Source of the DNA: an uncultured Oscillospiraceae bacterium
GTDB taxonomy: Bacteria; Bacillota; Clostridia; Oscillospirales; Oscillospiraceae
Reading direction: 5' to 3'
Length of the DNA stretch: 64,000 bases
NCBI GenBank assembly: GCA_944385445.1
Contig: CALWXF010000001.1
Location: 1-64,000, forward strand
Shown here in pieces: positions 60,175 through 64,000 of this stretch (its first letter is position 1; each line of letters opens with the position of its first letter). Under the pieces are notes generated by a model that saw only the letters and a list, made by a program, of their open reading frames with translations, did no database searches and was not told where the DNA came from. The position numbers were made by a program, and so were the translations under genes.

Positions 60175-60678
60175 ATGGGAAAGGAATTGACCGAAAAGGA
60201 CATTGAACTGATGCGCCAGGAGCTGTATCACCGCCGGTTTGAGCTGCGGCCCAAACTCATCGAGGCGGTGAAGGAGGCCCGGGCCTTTGGCGACCTCAGC
60301 GAGAACTTCGAGTACAAGGCCGCCAAGCAGGAGAAAAACCGCAACGACAGCCGGTGCCGCTACCTGGAAAACGTCATCCGCACCGCCACCATCATCTCGG
60401 ACAAATCCCAGGAGGGGACGGTGGGACTGTACGACAAAGTGACCCTCTATGTGGAAGACGACGAGGAGGAGATGGTCATCCAGATCGTCACCACCATGCG
60501 CCAGGATGCCCTCAAGGGCCTGGTGAGCAAGGAGTCCCCGGTGGGCCGGGCGGTGTTGGGCCGCCGGGTGGGGGACCGGGTGACGGTGCAGGTCAACGAC
60601 CACTACGGCTATGACGTGATCATCCGTGCCATTGAGCCGGGCGAGGACAACGGGGAGGCCCCCCTGGTGTCCTTCTAA
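60175..60678 (+). CDS. greA: GreA/GreB family transcript cleavage factor
   Basis: A 167-aa protein that rescues backtracked RNA polymerase by stimulating cleavage of the 3' end of the RNA. The N-terminal antiparallel coiled coil has ARAFGDLSENFEYKAAKQEK, with the acidic tip residues D and E needed for activity; the C-terminal FKBP-like domain has SPVGRAVLGRRVGDRVTVQ. GAGGA precedes ATG. It lies 23 nt before the ABC operon and may be cotranscribed. Confidence 0.93.
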   Translation: MGKELTEKDIELMRQELYHRRFELRPKLIEAVKEARAFGDLSENFEYKAAKQEKNRNDSRCRYLENVIRTATIISDKSQEGTVGLYDKVTLYVEDDEEEMVIQIVTTMRQDALKGLVSKESPVGRAVLGRRVGDRVTVQVNDHYGYDVIIRAIEPGEDNGEAPLVSF

Positions 60679-60701
60679 TTGGATAGAAAGGAAGAAGAAC
60701 C

Positions 60702-61730
60702 ATGATGAAGATGAAGACGCTACTTGCTGCGGTGCTGGCCGGGGCCCTGTCCCTGAGCCTGGCTGCTTGCTCCGGCCCCAAGACTGCTGAGCCCACCCAA
60801 CAGCCTACCCAGGAGGTATTCCAGGGGGAGGACGTGCGCTTGGCGGTGCTCTCCGGCCCCACGGGCATTGGAGCGGCCAAGCTGCTCACCGATAGCGACA
60901 AGGACGACACCGTCAACCACTACACCTACACCGTGGCCACCGACAACAACGAGGTGGTGGCAGGGCTCACCGCCGCCGACGGAGAGTACGACATCGCCAT
61001 GGTGGCCTCCAACGTGGCCGCCAACCTGTATAACAAGACCCAGGGGGATGTGAAGATCCTGGCCCTGGGCACCCAGGGTGTGCTCCACATCCTGGAGGGG
61101 AGCAACGGCATGGCTATCCAGTCCATGAAGGATTTGAAGGGCAAGACCATCTATGCCACCGGCCAGGGGGCCAACCCGGAGTACATTCTCCGCCACCTGC
61201 TCACGGAGAACGGCCTGGACCCGGACAAGGACGTGGAGATCGTCTTTGCTGACGCCACCGAGATCAGCGCCAAGCTCATCTCCGGGGAGATCGAGACGGC
61301 CATGCTCCCCGTGCCCGCCGCTACCGCTGCCATTGCCAAGAGCCAGGGCAGCGTCCGGGACGCCATCGACCTCACCAGTGCCTGGAACGACCTGGATAAT
61401 GGCAGCCAGCTCATCATGTCCGCCGTGGTGGCCCGGGCGGACTTCCTGGCCGAGCACCCCCAGGCGGTGGACGCCTTCCTGGAGGAGTACGAGGCCTCCG
61501 TCACCTATGTAAAGGAGAACCCGGAGCAGGCCGGGCAGCTGGTGGCAGATTTGGGCATTGCCCCCTCTGCCGCCATCGCCCAGAAGGCCATCCCCCAGTG
61601 CAATCTGGTGTTTCTGTCCGGGGCGGACATGAAGCCCGCCATCAGCGGCTATTATGAGGTGCTCTACTCCATCGACCCCACCGCAGTGGGTGGAAAGCTG
61701 CCGGACGACAATATCTACTATGTCCCCTAA
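60702..61730 (+). CDS. ABC transporter substrate-binding lipoprotein (NMT1/THI5-like)
   Basis: A 342-aa extracytoplasmic binding lipoprotein: lipobox LSLAAC (Cys about residue 23), then a bilobal NMT1-type fold with VRLAVLSGPTGIGAAKLL, YDIAMVASNVAANLYN, and KTIYATGQGANPEYILRHLL. The family binds sulfonates, nitrate, riboflavin- or thiamine-precursor pyrimidines; the three-gene set here resembles Ssu/Thi importers, but the ligand is open. AAAGGAAGAAG precedes ATG. Its last codons overlap the permease start. Confidence 0.85.
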   Translation: MMKMKTLLAAVLAGALSLSLAACSGPKTAEPTQQPTQEVFQGEDVRLAVLSGPTGIGAAKLLTDSDKDDTVNHYTYTVATDNNEVVAGLTAADGEYDIAMVASNVAANLYNKTQGDVKILALGTQGVLHILEGSNGMAIQSMKDLKGKTIYATGQGANPEYILRHLLTENGLDPDKDVEIVFADATEISAKLISGEIETAMLPVPAATAAIAKSQGSVRDAIDLTSAWNDLDNGSQLIMSAVVARADFLAEHPQAVDAFLEEYEASVTYVKENPEQAGQLVADLGIAPSAAIAQKAIPQCNLVFLSGADMKPAISGYYEVLYSIDPTAVGGKLPDDNIYYVP

Positions 61731-62475
61731 GCTCCGAAACATGCTGTTCCGGGTTGCCATACCCCTGGCCGTGTGGCTGGGGGTATGGCAGCTGGCGGCT
61801 TGGTGGGTGGGGCGGGATCTGCTGCTGCCCGCCCCGGCCTCGGTGGCGGCGTGCCTGGTGGAGCTGGGCCAGACGCCGGAGTTCTGGCTGTCGGCTTTGT
61901 CCACCCTGGCCCGGGTGGTGTGCGGCCTGGTGGGCGGGGTGGTATTGGGCACTCTTCTGGCCTTCCTCACCCACTTCTCCCTCTGGGCGGACCGGATTTT
62001 CTCCCCCGCCATCCGGGTGCTGCGGGCCACCCCGGTGGTGTGCTTTATTTTGCTGGTCTACTTATGGGTGGCCCGGGCCAACATCCCCGGCCTCATCGCC
62101 GGAATGATGGTGCTCCCGGTGGTGTGGGGCAGCCTGACGGCGGGGCTTAAAGCGGTGGACGGGCAGCTGCTGGAGCTGGCCCGTTCCTATGGCTTTTCCC
62201 GCCTCAAGACCCTGCGCCTCATTTACCTGCCCTCTCTGCGCCCCCACTTCACCGCCGCCCTCCTCAACGGCTTTGGTTTGGCCTGGAAGTCCGGGGTGGC
62301 CGCCGAGGTGCTCTGTCCGCCCAAATTCGCCATTGGCTCCAGCATTCAGCAGGCCCGGCAGGCCCTGGAGACCCCGGAGCTGTTTGCCTGGACAGCGGTG
62401 ATCGTGTTTCTCTCCCTGGTTTTGGAGGGGCTGCTGGGGCTGTGGCTGAAACCCAGAGGGGAGGGTGCGACATGA
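61720..62475 (+). CDS. ABC transporter permease (SsuC/ThiX-like)
   Basis: A 251-aa inner-membrane subunit with about six TM helices and the EAA loop [26 protein letters not shown] typical of binding-protein-dependent permeases of the nitrate/sulfonate/taurine type. The start ATG 61720 lies inside the 3' end of the binding-protein gene; no strong RBS, so coupling is likely. ATG 61741 is an alternative. Forms a transporter with its neighbours. Confidence 0.88.
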   Translation: MSPKLRNMLFRVAIPLAVWLGVWQLAAWWVGRDLLLPAPASVAACLVELGQTPEFWLSALSTLARVVCGLVGGVVLGTLLAFLTHFSLWADRIFSPAIRVLRATPVVCFILLVYLWVARANIPGLIAGMMVLPVVWGSLTAGLKAVDGQLLELARSYGFSRLKTLRLIYLPSLRPHFTAALLNGFGLAWKSGVAAEVLCPPKFAIGSSIQQARQALETPELFAWTAVIVFLSLVLEGLLGLWLKPRGEGAT

Positions 62476-63032
62476 TACAGGTGGAACATCTCACAGTACG
62501 ATACGGGGACAAGGTGGCCTTGGATGACGTGAGCCTCTCCATTCCCCGCACCGGGGTCACTGCCCTGGTGGGCCCCTCCGGGTGCGGCAAGACCACCCTG
62601 CTGCGGGTGCTGGGCGGGCTGATGCAGCCCCAACAGGGGACCATTTCCGGCCTCACCCCCGCAGAGACCGCCTTTCTCTTTCAGGAAAACCGCCTGCTGC
62701 CCTGGCGCACAGTGCTCCAACACCTCACCGATGTGGCTCCCCGTCATCCTTCCGTGGAGCCCCAGCACTGGCTGTCCCTGGTGGAGCTGGAGTGGGAGGA
62801 GGGGAGCTACCCCACCGCGCTGTCCGGCGGTATGGCCCGGCGGCTGGCCCTGGGGCGGTGTCTGGCTTTGGAGCGGGACGTGCTGCTGCTGGACGAGCCC
62901 TTTACCGGGGTGGACCCCCAGCGGGCACAGCGCATTTTGCAGCGGCTGAGAGACTTGGGCAAGCCAGTGATTTTGGTGGCCCACGAGCCCCACTTGACCC
63001 AGAGCTGTGACCGGGTGGTGGAGCTCAAGTAA
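62472..63032 (+). CDS. ABC transporter ATP-binding protein
   Basis: A 186-aa ATPase, short for its type (usually 240-260 aa). Walker [11 protein letters not shown]-loop [11 protein letters not shown], signature LSGGMARR, Walker B VLLLDEPF and the switch His in LVAHEP are all present; the usual C-terminal extension is absent. The start at 62472 overlaps the permease stop (ATGA); GAGGG precedes. A frame from 62442 exists but without RBS. Confidence 0.9.
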   Translation: MIQVEHLTVRYGDKVALDDVSLSIPRTGVTALVGPSGCGKTTLLRVLGGLMQPQQGTISGLTPAETAFLFQENRLLPWRTVLQHLTDVAPRHPSVEPQHWLSLVELEWEEGSYPTALSGGMARRLALGRCLALERDVLLLDEPFTGVDPQRAQRILQRLRDLGKPVILVAHEPHLTQSCDRVVELK

Positions 63033-63051
63033 ATAAAACGAGATTTATAGC

Positions 63052-63088
63052 AAAAAAGTACGGTCAGCTTTCGCTGACCGTACTTTTT
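63052..63088. terminator. Bidirectional terminator between ABC and GH3-like genes
   Basis: AAAAAAGTACGGTCAGC-TTTC-GCTGACCGTACTTTTTT. The stem equals that of the GH2 terminator at 11237-11272. Confidence 0.9.
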
Positions 63089-63101
63089 TGCCTATTAGGG
63101 A

Positions 63102-64000
63102 TTAGCGGCGGCTGCGCTTGTAGGCCATGGTGGCGGCTCCCAGGCACACCACAGCGGAGGCCAGAGCGACCACATACCACAGCACCTGAGCAGAGTCGCC
63201 AGTCTGAGGCACGTCGGGCTTCTCAGAGGGCTTGGCGGTGGGCTCCACGGTGGGCTCCACGGTAGGCTGAGCGGTGGGCTCCACAGTGGGAGTGACCACC
63301 TCTTCCAGAGCGGCAATGGCGTCGTTGAGCTTGGCCACCATAGCGGCCACCTCGTCGGTGGTCAGGGCGCTGTAGGTCAGCAGGTCGGAGGCCTCCTTCA
63401 CCACGCCCTGGAGAGCGGTCCAGGACTCCTGAGTGTACAGGGAGGAATCCATGCCGGCGATGCTGCCCAGCACAGCGGTGATCTCGCCCTTGTCGCCCAC
63501 AGAGAGAGCGTTGTAGCTCAGGCCGTAGCCGTTGGCATAGGTCTGGCCGTTGAGAGCAAAGACGTTGTCGGTGAAAGCGCCCTGCTCCTCGTCATACTCC
63601 ATGATGTTCACAGGCAGAGTGCCCTGGGCGGGGAAGATGCCGAAGGCCACTTCCACACCGGCGGGGACGTTGGGACCAAAGGCGGCGTCAGGCACCAGAC
63701 CCTCGGTGGGGTCCATGCCCTTGTTGCCGTACACGGCCATGATGGCGTCGGCATTGTCGTAGAACTGCACGTCATAGGGGTGGGAGATGCTCATGACCAC
63801 GGACTTCTTGCCCAGCTCGTGGGCGGTGTTCACGATCATTTCGGGCATGTCCCGCTTCCAGGTGCCCGGCTTCATGGAGGAGCCGCTGAGCTCGGAGATG
63901 ACGATGACGTAGTCGCTCTCGGCGATCTTATCCTTGATTTCAGCCTGGGTGGCCTCGTCGGCGTTGTAGTAGATGAGGGACTCATAGTCCACGCCGTCCA
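63102..64000 (-). CDS. Wall-anchored GH3-like protein, C-terminal part
   Basis: A gene cut by the right edge of the window; at least 299 codons are visible. The first section resembles the C-terminal (alpha/beta)6 domain of two-domain GH3 enzymes: DYVIVISELSGSSMKPG, SVVMSISHPYDVQFYDNADAIMAVYGNKG and AFGIFPAQGTLPVNI. It is followed by a FIVAR-like helical repeat, a Val-Glu-Pro-Thr spacer (PTVEPTVEPTAKPSEKP), VPQTGD, a hydrophobic helix and YKRSRR. Probably a wall-anchored beta-N-acetylglucosaminidase or beta-glucosidase; the catalytic domain lies outside. Confidence 0.85.
   Translation of the reverse strand, partial: DGVDYESLIYYNADEATQAEIKDKIAESDYVIVISELSGSSMKPGTWKRDMPEMIVNTAHELGKKSVVMSISHPYDVQFYDNADAIMAVYGNKGMDPTEGLVPDAAFGPNVPAGVEVAFGIFPAQGTLPVNIMEYDEEQGAFTDNVFALNGQTYANGYGLSYNALSVGDKGEITAVLGSIAGMDSSLYTQESWTALQGVVKEASDLLTYSALTTDEVAAMVAKLNDAIAALEEVVTPTVEPTAQPTVEPTVEPTAKPSEKPDVPQTGDSAQVLWYVVALASAVVCLGAATMAYKRSRR

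Noticed and set aside
60720-62030. 436-codon minus-strand frame over the ABC genes
   Set aside because: Shadow of the binding protein and permease; no RBS or family motif.

Overview
The window comes from a GC-rich, spore-forming Clostridia genome, most probably an Oscillospirales gut bacterium of the Flavonifractor/Lawsonibacter type. This is inferred from the sporulation genes spoIID and spoIIP, clostridial RBSs (AGGAGG), sortase substrates with a PQTGD signal, a sigI-rsgI pair, and codon use strongly biased to G/C in the third position. No rRNA, integrase, IS transposase, phage gene or CRISPR array was seen.

Layout. 0.1-4.0 kb (minus): an anchored DUF6273 surface protein and a MATE exporter. 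4.2-5.2 kb: a TIM-barrel protein of unknown function. 5.2-6.0 kb: a GH20 hexosaminidase remnant. 6.3-11.2 kb: a 1,633-aa anchored GH2 enzyme. 11.9-14.5 kb: citrate synthase and spoIID. 14.5-21.8 kb: two divergent sugar loci, GH13 plus PTS EIIBC with an AraC regulator, and GH36 alpha-galactosidase with another AraC regulator. 21.8-27.7 kb: an anion permease, an LTA-synthase-like enzyme, a lipid kinase and azlCD. 28.4-32.8 kb: spoIIP, nadE and a two-gene chromate transporter. 33.3-35.8 kb: the feoA-feoB-Cys-rich operon. 36.0-39.3 kb: a CBS protein, a secreted transglutaminase-like protein and two half-size TSUP permeases. 39.4-42.2 kb: sigI, rsgI and an RsgI/PepSY-like lipoprotein. 42.4-49.2 kb: a 1,833-aa anchored six-hairpin glycosidase behind a ROK repressor. 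49.7-51.0 kb: Nudix, PPase-like and GNAT genes. 51.1-55.2 kb: MoxR-DUF58-transglutaminase. 55.5-59.7 kb: a patch of small, partly AT-rich genes. 59.9-60.05 kb: tRNA-fMet and tRNA-Leu. 60.2-63.0 kb: greA and an NMT1-type ABC importer. 63.1 kb to the end: the C-terminal part of an anchored GH3-like protein.

The common theme is glycan foraging. Long wall-anchored hydrolases (GH2, six-hairpin, GH3, and a dead GH20) share a FIVAR-repeat stalk and a PQTGD anchor, while GH13 and GH36 act inside the cell on imported sugars under AraC control. The most notable items are: (1) an apparent SigI promoter motif, CACCCCG-N18-CGTATTCTA, in front of both sigI and a lipoprotein gene whose product carries the same kind of acidic Asp/Gln tail as RsgI; (2) a 273-bp structured intergenic element present as two inverted, apparently identical copies that sit beside duplicated terminator sequence; (3) a family of about 515-bp intergenic elements whose terminal hairpins keep their pairing while their sequence changes; (4) a GH20 remnant joined to a FIVAR tail.
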